Shown here piece by piece: positions 44,323-52,892 of a stretch of DNA of 64,000 nt; positions within the stretch are counted from its first letter, which is position 1, and every line of letters starts with the position of its first letter. The notes under the pieces are model-generated. The model made no database searches. It was not told the DNA's origin and was given only the letters and a program-made list of their open reading frames with translations. This DNA is from Streptomyces antibioticus (GTDB lineage Bacteria; Actinomycetota; Actinomycetes; Streptomycetales; Streptomycetaceae). The position numbers and the translations under genes are program-made. The DNA is taken from assembly GCF_002019855.1 (NCBI RefSeq), contig NZ_CM007717.1, forward strand, positions 806,001-870,000. The letters are read 5' to 3'.

Positions 44323-45044
44323 TGCCTGTGGGGGTCGGGGGTGCTCGTGCCGGGGGTGCGCACGATGTCGGTGAGGGTGGTCTCGACGCGGTCGAGGTGG
44401 TGGCTCATCGCGGCGACCGCGTCAGCCTCGGAGCCGTCGGTCAGCGCCTCGACGATCGCCCGGTGCTCGCGGTTGGACTGCTCGCGGCGGCCGCCCAGTT
44501 CGGTGAGGAAGGCGGACTGGCGGGCCAGCGCGTCGCGGATCTCCTCGATGACGCGGCGGAAGACAGGGTTCTGGGCGGCCTCGGCGACGGCCAGGTGGAA
44601 GAGGGTGTCCATCGCGACCCACGCGGTGGTGTCCGTCTCCCGCTCCATGCGGTCGAGCAGATGCGCGAGGTGGTCGAGGTTCTCCGGGGTGCGGCGCAGC
44701 GCCGCGTATCCCGCGACCGGGATCTCGACGTGGCGGCGGACCTCCATCAGGTCGCTGGCCGCGTAGTCGCCGAAGGTCGGGTCCTCGACGGTGTTCGCGA
44801 TCACGAACGTGCCCTTGCCGGTCTTGGCGACGGTCAGGCCCATGGTCTGGAGGGCGCGCAGCGCCTCGCGCAGCACGGGCCGGGACACCTCGAGGGTGCG
44901 GCACAGCTCCGCCTCGGACGGGAGCTTGTCCCCGATGGCGTAGGTGCCGCGCTCGATGGCGCCGCGGAGGTGGGTGAGGACCGCTTCCATGGCGCTGACG
45001 CGCCGCGGGCCCGAACCACCTGTCTGGCTGTCTGACAGGTTCAC
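44319..45044 (-). CDS. FadR-subfamily GntR transcriptional regulator
   Basis: 241 aa. GntR winged helix (about 17-88: GDKLPSEAELCRTLEVSRPVLREALRALQTMGLTVAKTGKGTF) and an FCD effector domain (95-230) with metal ligands of the type D-x-x-x-H (AMDTLFHLAVAEAA) and NREHRAIVEAL. Controls asparaginase and, probably, glutaminase behind it. The start is uncertain: GTG at 45044 has a weak ribosome site and lies over an operator-like palindrome; ATG at 44990 would leave that palindrome in the leader. I give the longer form. Confidence 0.88.
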   Translation of the reverse strand: MNLSDSQTGGSGPRRVSAMEAVLTHLRGAIERGTYAIGDKLPSEAELCRTLEVSRPVLREALRALQTMGLTVAKTGKGTFVIANTVEDPTFGDYAASDLMEVRRHVEIPVAGYAALRRTPENLDHLAHLLDRMERETDTTAWVAMDTLFHLAVAEAAQNPVFRRVIEEIRDALARQSAFLTELGGRREQSNREHRAIVEALTDGSEADAVAAMSHHLDRVETTLTDIVRTPGTSTPDPHRQ

Positions 45045-45087
45045 GAGTGTGATGGTCAGGGCGACGCCGGGGTCCTGTCAAGACAGG
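45018..45087. promoter_or_regulatory. two CTGTC-type palindromes, candidate operators of the GntR regulator
   Basis: CTGTCTGACAG at 45028-45038 (perfect, one-base centre, nested in a wider ACCTGTC-N9-GACAGGT repeat at 45018-45040) and CCTGTCAAGACAGG at 45074-45087 (6-bp arms). Half-site CTGTC/GACAG is shared, centres 47 bases apart. They flank the start of the gntR gene and match the small-dyad style of FadR-type regulators. Confidence 0.6.
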
Positions 45088-45092
45088 CAGGA

Positions 45093-45120
45093 GGCCGGGA
45101 GCCCGGTGGGGCTCCCGGCC
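45093..45120 (-). terminator. hairpin after uppP
   Basis: Perfect 12-bp arms GGCCGGGAGCCC / GGGCTCCCGGCC with a GGTG loop, 19 bases beyond the uppP stop on the minus strand. No U-tract. Confidence 0.65.
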
Positions 45121-45139
45121 GACACGCGCGCGGGGCCGG

Positions 45140-45979
45140 TCAGCTCTCCAGCACGCCCGTGCCCAGCAGCCCGAACAGCGCGAGACCGATGACGATCCGG
45201 TAGATCACGAACGCGTTGAAGGTGTGCTTGGCCACGAACTTCAGCAGCCAGGCGATGGAGGCGTAGGCCACGACGAAGGAGACCAGCGTGCCCACGGCGA
45301 GCGGGGCCGCCGACCCCGCGCCCGTGCCGAGCGCGTCCTTCAGCTCGTACAGGCCGGCGCCGGTCAGCGCGGGGATGCCGAGGAAGAACGACAGCCGGGT
45401 GGCCGCGACCCGGTCCAGGTCCAGCATGAGCGCGGTGGACATGGTGGCGCCGGAGCGGGAGAAGCCGGGGAAGAGCAGCGCCAGGATCTGGGAGCTGCCG
45501 ACCAGCATGGCGTCCTTGAACGAGGTGTCGTCCTCGCCGCGCTTGTGCCGGCCCATCCGGTCGGCGGCCCACATCACACCGCTGCCCGCGATCAGCGAGC
45601 CGGCGACCACCCAGAGGGAGGCGAGCGGTCCTTCGATGAGCGGCTTGGCGGCCAGGCCGACGGCGACGATCGGCAGGGTCGCCCAGATCACCCACCAGCC
45701 GAACTTGTAGTCGTGGTGGACGCGCTCCTCGCGGTCGCGCAGACCGCGGAACCAGGCGGAGACGATCCGGGTGATGTCCTTGCGGAAGTAGACCAGTACG
45801 GCGGCGATGGCCCCGACCTGGATGACGGCCGAGAAGCCGACGACGGCGTCGTCGTCGACGGGGATGCCCATCAGGCCCTCGGTGATCTTCAGATGGCCGG
45901 TGGAGGAGACGGGGAGGAACTCGGTCACTCCCTCGACGGCTCCGAGGACGACGGCTTGGCCGACGGAGATGGCGCTCAT
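45140..45979 (-). CDS. uppP: undecaprenyl-diphosphatase (UppP/BacA)
   Basis: 279 aa, seven to eight membrane helices. Dephosphorylates undecaprenyl pyrophosphate to recycle the peptidoglycan lipid carrier and can give bacitracin resistance. Signature motifs are complete: EGVTEFLPVSSTGHL (Glu-rich motif 1) near residue 16 and PGFSRSGATMS (motif 2) near residue 168. ATG start. Stands alone, ends at a strong hairpin. Likely one of several UppP copies in the genome (inference). Confidence 0.94.
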   Translation of the reverse strand: MSAISVGQAVVLGAVEGVTEFLPVSSTGHLKITEGLMGIPVDDDAVVGFSAVIQVGAIAAVLVYFRKDITRIVSAWFRGLRDREERVHHDYKFGWWVIWATLPIVAVGLAAKPLIEGPLASLWVVAGSLIAGSGVMWAADRMGRHKRGEDDTSFKDAMLVGSSQILALLFPGFSRSGATMSTALMLDLDRVAATRLSFFLGIPALTGAGLYELKDALGTGAGSAAPLAVGTLVSFVVAYASIAWLLKFVAKHTFNAFVIYRIVIGLALFGLLGTGVLES

Positions 45980-46042
45980 GGAATCCAGTTCTGACGAGAT
46001 CGGGTGCGGGTTCGGGTCGCTGGTCGCCGGTGCGGCCGGCCG

Positions 46043-46408
46043 CTACGGCCAGACCGCCTGGCCTATGGCCACCCCGGCGAACGCGGCCCCCAGGCCCGCC
46101 ACCACACTGCCGACGACATTGGCGAGGGCGAGCAGTCCCGCGCCCGTCTCGGTCAGCCGCAGCGTCTCGTACGAGAAGGTCGAGTACGTCGTCAGCGCCC
46201 CGCACAGCCCGGTCCCCAGGAACAGCCGCAGGTCGGGCGAGGCGGCCGCGGAGCCGGTGAGGATGCCGAGGACCAGACAGCCCACGACGTTGACCACGAA
46301 GGTGCCCCAGGGGAAGACCGAGTCGTGCCGGGACTGCACCGCGCGGTCGGTGAGATAGCGCAGCGGGGCGCCGATCATGCCGCCCGCGACGACCACCAGC
46401 CAGTTCAC
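46043..46408 (-). CDS. crcB: fluoride exporter CrcB/Fluc, second subunit
   Basis: 121 aa, four membrane helices. Fluoride channel: [32 protein letters not shown] (conserved Asn in FVVN) and [16 protein letters not shown], including the F-x-x-G-x-T-T-F/Y-S-T-F motif region and its Phe box. Third gene of crcB-DUF190-crcB; overlaps DUF190 by four bases (ATGA). In actinobacteria two different Fluc proteins usually form a heterodimer. Confidence 0.93.
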   Translation of the reverse strand: MNWLVVVAGGMIGAPLRYLTDRAVQSRHDSVFPWGTFVVNVVGCLVLGILTGSAAASPDLRLFLGTGLCGALTTYSTFSYETLRLTETGAGLLALANVVGSVVAGLGAAFAGVAIGQAVWP

Positions 46409-46785
46409 GACGACTTCTTACCTTCCGTGTCCGGTTCGCCCGGGTTGTCGAGGCGGTCGGCGCGCCGCAGGACATGGCATTCGTCGAGGGTCACCAGCCG
46501 GTCGGCGACCAGTTCGTCGAGCTGCGGCAGGAAGGCGCGGATGCGCTCCTCGGTGTCGACGATCACGACCAGCACCGGCAGGCCCTCGCTGAGCGAGAGC
46601 AGCCGGGAGGTGTGGATCCTGGAGGAGGCGCCGAAGCCCTCCACGCCGTGGAGGACGCTGGCGCCCGCGAGCCCGGCGGCGTGGGCGCGGTGGACGATCT
46701 CGGTGCACAGGGGCCGTCGGTGCCAGGTGTCGTTCTCGCTCAGGTAGACGGTCACCCGCAGGGCGTTGCCGGTGAGTCGCGTCAT
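46405..46785 (-). CDS. DUF190 protein
   Basis: 126 aa. [41 protein letters not shown] followed by a short P-II-like alpha/beta fold, [33 protein letters not shown]: the pattern of DUF190, a P-II-related family often encoded with crcB in fluoride operons. Function unproven; a cytoplasmic sensor or regulator of the channel is inferred. Coupled by ATGA overlaps to both crcB genes. Confidence 0.9.
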   Translation of the reverse strand: MTRLTGNALRVTVYLSENDTWHRRPLCTEIVHRAHAAGLAGASVLHGVEGFGASSRIHTSRLLSLSEGLPVLVVIVDTEERIRAFLPQLDELVADRLVTLDECHVLRRADRLDNPGEPDTEGKKSS

Positions 46786-47237
46786 GTCTGCCTCCCCAGG
46801 AGCACGCGGCGGGTCGCGGCGGCGGCGAGCCACACCGCGGCGAGGGCCGCGCACAGGGTCGCGGCCAGATAGGCCAGGGCCGTGCCGGCGCGGCCCGCGT
46901 GGAAGAGCCGTTCGATGTCGACGGCGTAGGTGGAGAAGGTGGTGAAGCCGCCGAGGACGCCGGTTCCGAAGAAGGGGCGCACCAGCCGGTGGACTTCGAG
47001 GATCTCGGTGATCACCACGAGGAACACGCCGATCACGGCGCAGCCGACGACGTTCACCCAGAAGATGGTCCAGGGGAAGCCGCCGGTCTCGGTGGGCCAC
47101 CACAGGGAGGCGGCGTAGCGGGCGACGGCGCCGAGCGCGCCGCCGACGGCCACCACGGCGACCACCGGGAGCTGTCCCGTCCCGGGCGGCCGCCGGGCGG
47201 CCCTGGCGCGGAGGCTCCCGGCCTCCGGGGAAGTCAT
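46782..47237 (-). CDS. crcB: fluoride exporter CrcB/Fluc, first subunit
   Basis: 151 aa, four membrane helices after a ~25-residue basic N-terminus. Motifs [37 protein letters not shown] (pore Asn) and [17 protein letters not shown] are complete, including the Phe box. First gene of the operon, followed by DUF190 and the second crcB with four-base overlaps. No fluoride-riboswitch pattern was seen in the 75 bases upstream. Confidence 0.93.
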   Translation of the reverse strand: MTSPEAGSLRARAARRPPGTGQLPVVAVVAVGGALGAVARYAASLWWPTETGGFPWTIFWVNVVGCAVIGVFLVVITEILEVHRLVRPFFGTGVLGGFTTFSTYAVDIERLFHAGRAGTALAYLAATLCAALAAVWLAAAATRRVLLGRQT

Positions 47238-47312
47238 GTCGTACGTCTCCTGCCTGCGACCGGTGGTGCCTGGTGCGGGTGATCACGGCTGGTCACAGCG
47301 TAACGCCGGGGT

Positions 47313-48290
47313 TCACCCGTGGCGTTTGCCCTCGGGTGCCGCGCAGACCGCGATGCCGCGTTCGTGGAGGCTGCCCAGGACCAGCAGGCCGCCGGTCTCG
47401 CAGACGCCGGTGACCATGCGGAAGCCGGAGCGGCGGCGGGTGAGGTGGTGCAGGACGCGGCCGTCGTCGTCGACCGCGAGCACCCCGGCCCAGGCCGCGG
47501 GCCGGTAGGGCGCGCGTACGGCGATCCGGGCGGCGGCGCGCCGGACTCCGGGGGCGGCGCGGTGCAGGAGGTCGAGGGCGGGGACGCGCGGGCCTGCCAG
47601 GGCGACCCAGACCGGGCCGTCGGGGGCGCCGCGCCACAGGTTGTCCGGGTAGCCCGGCAGGTTCTCGACGAGGGGTTCGGCGTGTCCGGCGCGCGGGCCG
47701 GTGAGATGGAAGCGGGTGAGGCGGCGGGCGCCGGTCTCGGCGACGATCAGGCTGCGGTCGTCGGCGCCGCGGACCAGGCCGTTGGCGAACTGGAGCCCCT
47801 CCAGGACGACTTCGGCCTCGGTGGCGCCGGGGGTCAGGCGCAACAGCCGTCCGGTGCCGGTGTGTTCGGCCATGTCGCCCATCCAGTCGCGCAGCGGGTG
47901 GACGCGGCTGGAGACGGTGAAGTAGACGGTGCCGTCGGGCAGGGCGACGACGTTGCTGCAGAACCGCAGCCGCTCCCCCGCCGCCGACTCGGTCAGGACC
48001 CGGACGTTCCCGGTGCCGCCGTCGGGGTCGACGCGCAGCAGGGCGCCCTCGGCGTCGCACACCAACAGGTCGCCGTCGGGGAGGACTTCGAGGCCGAGCG
48101 GGCGGCCGCCGATCTCGGCTATGTGCTCGACGCGGGCGCCCGGCGGGTCGTCCAGGCCGTCGACGCGCACGATCCGTCCGTCCGCCAGACCGGTCAGGAC
48201 GCGGCCCCGGGGGTCGGCGACGACGTCCTCGGGGCCGTGTCCGGGGAGGCTGACGTACCTGAGCGGGACGAGCGCCGTCCGCGGGTCCAT
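47313..48290 (-). CDS. SMP-30/gluconolactonase/strictosidine synthase-like beta-propeller
   Basis: 325 aa. Six-bladed propeller: PEDVVADPRGRVLTGLADGRIVRV, GRPLGLEVLPDGDLLVCDAEGALLRV, FCSNVVALPDGTVYFTVSS and FANGLVRGADDRSLIVAETG, with the Glu/Asn/Asp metal ligands of the family. Members are lactonases or esterases. The frame extends 120 bases further upstream, but ATG 48290 has AGGAAGG before it. Next gene downstream is the fluoride operon, 75 bases away on the same strand; common transcription is possible. Confidence 0.85.
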   Translation of the reverse strand: MDPRTALVPLRYVSLPGHGPEDVVADPRGRVLTGLADGRIVRVDGLDDPPGARVEHIAEIGGRPLGLEVLPDGDLLVCDAEGALLRVDPDGGTGNVRVLTESAAGERLRFCSNVVALPDGTVYFTVSSRVHPLRDWMGDMAEHTGTGRLLRLTPGATEAEVVLEGLQFANGLVRGADDRSLIVAETGARRLTRFHLTGPRAGHAEPLVENLPGYPDNLWRGAPDGPVWVALAGPRVPALDLLHRAAPGVRRAAARIAVRAPYRPAAWAGVLAVDDDGRVLHHLTRRRSGFRMVTGVCETGGLLVLGSLHERGIAVCAAPEGKRHG

Positions 48291-48450
48291 GGGGTTCCGC
48301 CCTTCCTGGAGGAGGCGGCCATCCTCGCAGTCGGGAGAGGGGACGTCGGGGGGTACCCGGGGTCCTTTGCCGTCACTTTCCGCAACCGGGGGCCGCGTCA
48401 CTTCCCGCAACCGGGTCCGCTTCCCGTGGCGCCGCCCGGTCCGGTGTCCG

Positions 48451-48738
48451 CTACCAGCCCTTCTCGAACATGCGGGCCACCTCGGCGATGCGCATCTCGT
48501 CGCGCCGGTAGTAGAGACGCCGGCGGATCCGGGTGGCGCGCAGCAGGCCGAGGCCGGTGAGCAGGGCGAGATGGGTGTCGGCGACCTCGCGGCGCACCCC
48601 CAGTTTGGCGGCGACGGCGGCCGCCGGTACGCCGTCCTCGACGGGGTCGGCGCGGCGCTGCGGCGGGAAGTGCCGGGCCGGTTCCTTCAGCCACTCCAGG
48701 ATGTCGAGCCGCCGCTCGCCTGCGGGCGTCCTGAGCAT
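48451..48738 (-). CDS. ArsR-like winged-helix protein
   Basis: 95 aa. Looks like a small ArsR/DtxR-type HTH regulator: ERRLDILEWLKEPARHF at the start, then VPAAAVAAKLGVRREVADTHLALLTGLGLLRATRIRRRLYYRRDEMRI, i.e. an HTH and wing. No metal-binding Cys motif. The ATG follows GGAGGGGACG. Position next to SMP-30 and a galactan locus gives no clear target. Confidence 0.75.
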   Translation of the reverse strand: MLRTPAGERRLDILEWLKEPARHFPPQRRADPVEDGVPAAAVAAKLGVRREVADTHLALLTGLGLLRATRIRRRLYYRRDEMRIAEVARMFEKGW

Positions 48739-48876
48739 CGTCGTCCCCTCCGTCCGGGCCTCCTCGGTACCGCGTCCTCCCACTGTTCCGCAGCGGGAGC
48801 CGCCGTGTCCCGGACTCGGCGACCCTTGACCGGGATCGAACTCCCTTGCTTTATACGGGTGTTCGAAAGAGGGGCA

Positions 48877-48905
48877 GGCCCCGGCCGCGCGGTGCGGCCG
48901 GGGCC
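48877..48905 (-). terminator. hairpin after galactanase gene
   Basis: Perfect 12-bp arms GGCCCCGGCCGC / GCGGCCGGGGCC with a 5-base loop, 27 bases beyond the end of the GH53 reading frame. Confidence 0.65.
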
Positions 48906-48932
48906 CGGGCCGTCATCGGCGCCGGCGGGGTG

Positions 48933-50493
48933 TCAGCGGTGGCTGAACCACGCCATCGCGGGCAGCGGCTTGTCGTCGTAGCCGAACAGGGCCTGGTTCT
49001 CCCAGCCGTTGCCGGAGGAGGCGTCGGTGGGGTCCCAGCCGTTGCCGCTCACCGCGGTCCAGGTCGCCTCCCAGTAGAAGACGCCGAGACCGCGGCCGTT
49101 CGGGACGGCCTCCACGATGTTCGCGACGGCGTTCATCCAGGCGAGCTGCCCGGCCGTGGTCGCCGGGTAGCCGGAGACCAGTTCGCCGCTCAGATCGATG
49201 ATGTTCTCCAGCGCGTCCTCGCTGTCCAGCCGGAACGGGTAGGCCGTCTCGGCGAGGAACACCGGCCTGGCGTAGCGGGCGGCCGCGTCGTCCAGCGTGG
49301 TCTGGAAAGTCGGCGAGCGTACCGTGCCAGTAGCCGTAGTACGACAGCCCGATCACGTCGAACTTCACGCCGTTGGCCACGGCATTGTCGAACCACCAGC
49401 GGGTGCCGGTCAGATCGCCGCCCTTGGCGAGGTGCAGCGCGACGGAGGTGGAGGAACTGACCGCCTTGACGGCGTCGTAGCCGGAGTTGAGCAGCCCGGC
49501 CAGTTGGCCCCAGTTGGCGGTGGAGCCCTCGGACCACAGCATGCCGCCGTTGATCTCGTTGCCCACCTGGACCATGTCGGCGGTGGTGCCCTGCGCCTTG
49601 AGGGCGTTGAGCACGTCGTAGGTGTGGTTGTAGACGTCCGTCTTGAGCTGGCTGTACGAATGGCCCGCCCAGGCCGCCGGCTTGGCCTGGGCGCCGGGGT
49701 CGGCCCAGGTGTCCGAGTAGTGGAAGTCGACCAGGAGCTTCTGCCCCGCCGCCTTGACGCGCTTGGCGACGGCGAGGACGCGCGCCTTGTTGTGGTAGCC
49801 GTCGGCCGGGTTCACCCACACCTTCAGCCGGGCGTAGTTCATGCCGGCGTTCTTGAGGATGGTGACGGCGTCGCCGGTGGCGCCCGAACTCGTGCGGTAG
49901 ACACCGCCCTTGGCCTCGCTCTTGGCCAGGGACGAGATGTCCGCGCCCTTGACCGGCAGTCCGGCGGTGCCGGCGGCGAAGGTGAGGTCGTCGACGTTGA
50001 TCCAGTTGCCCGCGTTGGCGTCGCTGGTGACGCTGATCGTGCACTGGTTGGTGGTCACGGTGACCGGGACGACGACCCGGATCCAGCCGCTCGCCGACAC
50101 GGGCAGGTCGGTGCGCTGTTCGGCGCCGCCGCAGTTCTTCAGCGCCAGATAGGCGGAGTTCTGACCGCCGCCGGAGCGGACCCAGGCGGTGAGCTTGTAG
50201 GAGCCGTTGGTGAGCCCGGAGAGGTACTGGTAGGTCTCCACCTTGTAGGCGGTGGACGCCCAGTGGGACAGGCGGTAACTGCCGCCGTGGCCACCGGACT
50301 CGGAGAAGGAGGCGCCCGTGTCGCCGTACTCCGACCAGCCGTTGGGCACGGCCGCCCCGGCGCCGTCGCTCTCGAAGCCGCCGTTGGTCAGGGTGCTCGC
50401 CGCCTGGGCGGTCTGCGCGGGAAGTGCGGTGAGGGCGAGCCCCGCGGTGAGCGGGAGCAGCAGGGCGCGCAGGGTGCGTCTGGGATGGAACAT
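48933..50493 (-). pseudogene. secreted GH53 endo-beta-1,4-galactanase with CBM61, interrupted by a +1 frameshift
   Basis: Restored length 519 aa. Signal peptide (1-32), a CBM61-like galactan-binding module (about 35-168: GSYKLTAWVRSGGGQNSAY), and the GH53 barrel (from 177: VKGADISSLAKSEAKGG). The acid/base Glu is in VQVGNEINGG, near residue 315. At window 49306-49308 an A run (T run on the coding strand, GACTTTCCAG) has one base too many; codon 396 onward is out of frame until a stop at 48913. The other frame continues perfectly as TLDDAAARYARPVFLAETAYP..., carrying the nucleophile Glu, to a stop at 48933. The annotated single frame would lack the nucleophile. Sequencing error cannot be excluded. 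Confidence 0.85.
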
Positions 50494-50580
50494 CGTCGTC
50501 CGTCGTCCCTTCGACGTGATGGATGGGTTTCCTCGCGTGAGACGGAGGGCCCGCGAGAGCCCCGCTCGCCTCGGCGAGGG

Positions 50581-50621
50581 CCCCCTCCGCCCGCGGCTCG
50601 CGGCTCCACGGGCGGAGGGGG
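50581..50621 (-). terminator. hairpin between beta-galactosidase and galactanase genes
   Basis: Perfect 13-bp arms CCCCCTCCGCCCG / CGGGCGGAGGGGG (50581-50593, 50609-50621), 8 bases beyond the beta-galactosidase stop. It may limit read-through from the beta-galactosidase into galactanase. Confidence 0.6.
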
Positions 50622-50628
50622 AGTCGGC

Positions 50629-52662
50629 TCAGCCGTCGAGTCGCACGACCCGTACGGCTCCCGCCGGCACCGCGAGGCGGCCGGCGGCGCGTTCGCCCGT
50701 CAGCAGCTCGCTGCCGGCCGTGGCCAGCGGCACCTTGGTGTCGGCGGCGGTGTGGTTGATCGCGAAGAGGTAGCGGCCGCTCTCCCCGGAGCGGACGACG
50801 ACCTCGACGTCCCGGGGCAGTTCGGCGCGTGGGGCGAGCGCCGCGTCGGCGGCGGCCCGGTCGAGCAGCGCGTCCAGGCCCTCGGCGCCCAGGCGGGTGG
50901 AGACGTACCAGGCGGTGCCCTCGCCGAGGCGGTGCCGGGTGACGGCGGGGTGTCCGGCGGTGAGGCCGTCGGCGTAGGTCCAGACGGTCTCGGCGCCGCG
51001 CGGCACCACGAACTCCGTCCACACGTCACCGGTGCGCTCGGTGCCGTCGGGCCCGGCCAGGCGCACGGATGCGCCGGCCGGGAGCGGGGAGAACTCCTCG
51101 ACGGTCAGGCCCAGGACGTCGCGCAGCGCGCCCGGGTAGGCGCCTTCGTGGACGGCGTCGTGCTCGTCGACGATGCCGGAGAAGAAGGACACCACGAGGG
51201 TGCCGCCGTTCTCGACGTACTCCCGGAGGTTGTTCCCGGCCGCCTCCGTCATCAGGTACAGGGCGGGCACGACGACCAGCGGGTACGCGGACAGATCGGA
51301 CTCCGGGTGGGCGAAGTCGACGGTGAGGTGGCGGTCGTAGAGCGCCTCGTAGAAGGCGTCGGCGCGCTCGCGCGGGTCGGCGTCCTGGCTGGGCCGCCAG
51401 TCGAGGTTCTGCGCCCACCAGGAGTGCCAGTCCCACAGGACGGCCACGTCGGCCTCGGTGCGGGTGCCGCGGATCCCGGCCAACGAGCCGATGCCGGCGC
51501 CCAGTTCGACGGCCTCGCGCCAGACGCGGGTGCCGGTGCCGCCGTGCGGGAGCATCGCCGAGTGGAACTTCTCGGCGCCGCGCCGGGACTGGCGCCACTG
51601 GAAGAACATCGCGCCCTCGGAACCGCGCGCCACATGGGCGAGGGAGTTGCGGGCCATCTGTCCCGGCGCCTTGGCGGGGTTGCGCGGCTGCCAGTTGACG
51701 CCCGAGGTGGAGTGCTCCAGGAGCAGCCAGGGGGCGCCGCCGGCGACGGAGCGCGTGAGGTCGGCGGCCATCGCGAGGTTGACGTGGGTGCGGCGGCCGT
51801 CGGTGATCAGGTAGTGGTCGTTGGTGACGAGGTCGACCTCGCGGCCCCAGGCCCAGTAGTCGACGGAGTCGCACTGGCTGAGGGCGGTCATGAAGTTGGT
51901 GGTGACCGGGACGCCGGGGGAGAGCCGGTGCAGGATGTCCCGCTCCGCACAGAAGTTCTCGCGCATGGTGGCGTCGGCGAACCGCTTGTAGTCCAGCGCC
52001 TGGCCGGGGTTGCCGACGGTCGGTGTGGTGCGCGGCGGGAGGATGTCCTCGAAGCTCGGGTAGCGCTGGCCCCAGAAGGCGGTGCCCCAGGCGTCGTTGA
52101 CCGCGTCGAGGCTGCCGTGCGTGGTCAGGAGCCAGCGGCGGAAGTGCGCGGCGCAGGAGTCGCAGTAGCAGGCGGAGACGGGGACGCCGTACTCATTGTG
52201 GACGTGCCACATCGCGAGCGCCGGGTGGTCGCCGTAGCGCTCGGCGAGCCGGGTGGTGATGTTCGCGGCGGCCGCGCGGTAGTGGGTGTTGCTGTGGCAG
52301 ATGGCGCCGCGGGAGCCGAACTCCAGGCGGACGCCGTCGGCCGTCACGGGCAGCGCGTCGGGGTGGGCGCGGTAGAACCAGACCGGCGGGACGACGGTGG
52401 GGGTGCCCAGGTCGACGCGGATGCCGTTGTCGTGCAGCAGGTCGATGATCCGGTCGAGCCAGCCGAAGTCGTAGACGCCGGGTGAGGGCTCCAGCAGGGC
52501 CCAGGAGAAGATCCCGACGCTCACCATCGTGACGCCGGCCTCCCGCATCAGCCGGACGTCCTCCGCCCAGACGCTTTCCGGCCACTGCTCGGGGTTGTAG
52601 TCCCCACCGAAGGCGAGCCGGGTGAGGCCCTTGGGTGCGGTCTCCGGCGTGGTCTCCGGCAT
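50629..52662 (-). CDS. GH42 beta-galactosidase
   Basis: 677 aa intracellular enzyme cleaving beta-galacto-oligosaccharides. A-domain barrel (about 1-400) with GDYNPEQW, acid/base Glu157 in HVHNEYG, nucleophile Glu in LLLEHSTSGVNW near 318; the zinc-cluster Cys122, 165, 167 and 170 (CYCDSC) are all there. Trimerisation (B) and C domains follow. No signal peptide. Start chosen with GGGAGAG upstream; a longer frame to 52836 has none. Works on products of GH53 galactan cleavage brought in by the divergent transporter. Confidence 0.92.
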   Translation of the reverse strand: MPETTPETAPKGLTRLAFGGDYNPEQWPESVWAEDVRLMREAGVTMVSVGIFSWALLEPSPGVYDFGWLDRIIDLLHDNGIRVDLGTPTVVPPVWFYRAHPDALPVTADGVRLEFGSRGAICHSNTHYRAAAANITTRLAERYGDHPALAMWHVHNEYGVPVSACYCDSCAAHFRRWLLTTHGSLDAVNDAWGTAFWGQRYPSFEDILPPRTTPTVGNPGQALDYKRFADATMRENFCAERDILHRLSPGVPVTTNFMTALSQCDSVDYWAWGREVDLVTNDHYLITDGRRTHVNLAMAADLTRSVAGGAPWLLLEHSTSGVNWQPRNPAKAPGQMARNSLAHVARGSEGAMFFQWRQSRRGAEKFHSAMLPHGGTGTRVWREAVELGAGIGSLAGIRGTRTEADVAVLWDWHSWWAQNLDWRPSQDADPRERADAFYEALYDRHLTVDFAHPESDLSAYPLVVVPALYLMTEAAGNNLREYVENGGTLVVSFFSGIVDEHDAVHEGAYPGALRDVLGLTVEEFSPLPAGASVRLAGPDGTERTGDVWTEFVVPRGAETVWTYADGLTAGHPAVTRHRLGEGTAWYVSTRLGAEGLDALLDRAAADAALAPRAELPRDVEVVVRSGESGRYLFAINHTAADTKVPLATAGSELLTGERAAGRLAVPAGAVRVVRLDG

Positions 52663-52674
52663 GAATCTCTCCCG

Positions 52675-52684
52675 TTTGATCGAA
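52675..52684. promoter_or_regulatory. near-palindrome TTTGATCGAA in the beta-galactosidase leader
   Basis: 10-bp dyad with one mismatch, 13-22 bases before the GH42 start. It could be a second site for the LacI regulator but differs from the operator at 52778-52793. Low weight. Confidence 0.25.
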
Positions 52685-52750
52685 CATTTGGGAACGTGCA
52701 CACACCGCTGCGGCGATGCGGAGCCCAACATAACCGCACAGCAACAACCA

Positions 52751-52793
52751 TTGACAAGTGTCCGGGATGTTTCTCTACTGTGAACGCTCACAG
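52751..52793 (+). promoter_or_regulatory. promoter and LacI-type operator of the galactan transporter operon
   Basis: TTGACA at 52751-52756 and TCTACT at 52774-52779 are 17 bases apart, a good vegetative promoter. CTGTGAACGCTCACAG at 52778-52793 (6-bp perfect arms, CG centre) overlaps the -10 and start site, ideal for repression by the LacI protein encoded at the operon end. The start codon of the binding protein is 100 bases further on. Confidence 0.72.
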
Positions 52794-52892
52794 AGAGCTT
52801 GACGGGCTTCCCGCGACGGGCGGGGCGCCTGGTCACGCGTTCGCATGGCAGGTTTCCGCACCCGGCGGGGACCCAGGTCAGGGGAGAGATCC

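Noticed and set aside
47238..47312. Fluoride riboswitch expected before crcB
   Set aside because: None of the conserved pseudoknot segments could be recognised by eye in the gap; needs a covariance search.
49297..52485. 1062-codon plus-strand open frame over GH53 and GH42
   Set aside because: Its length is striking, but the translation is a Val/Gly/Arg/Ala string with no domains, whereas both minus-strand genes have full catalytic signatures.
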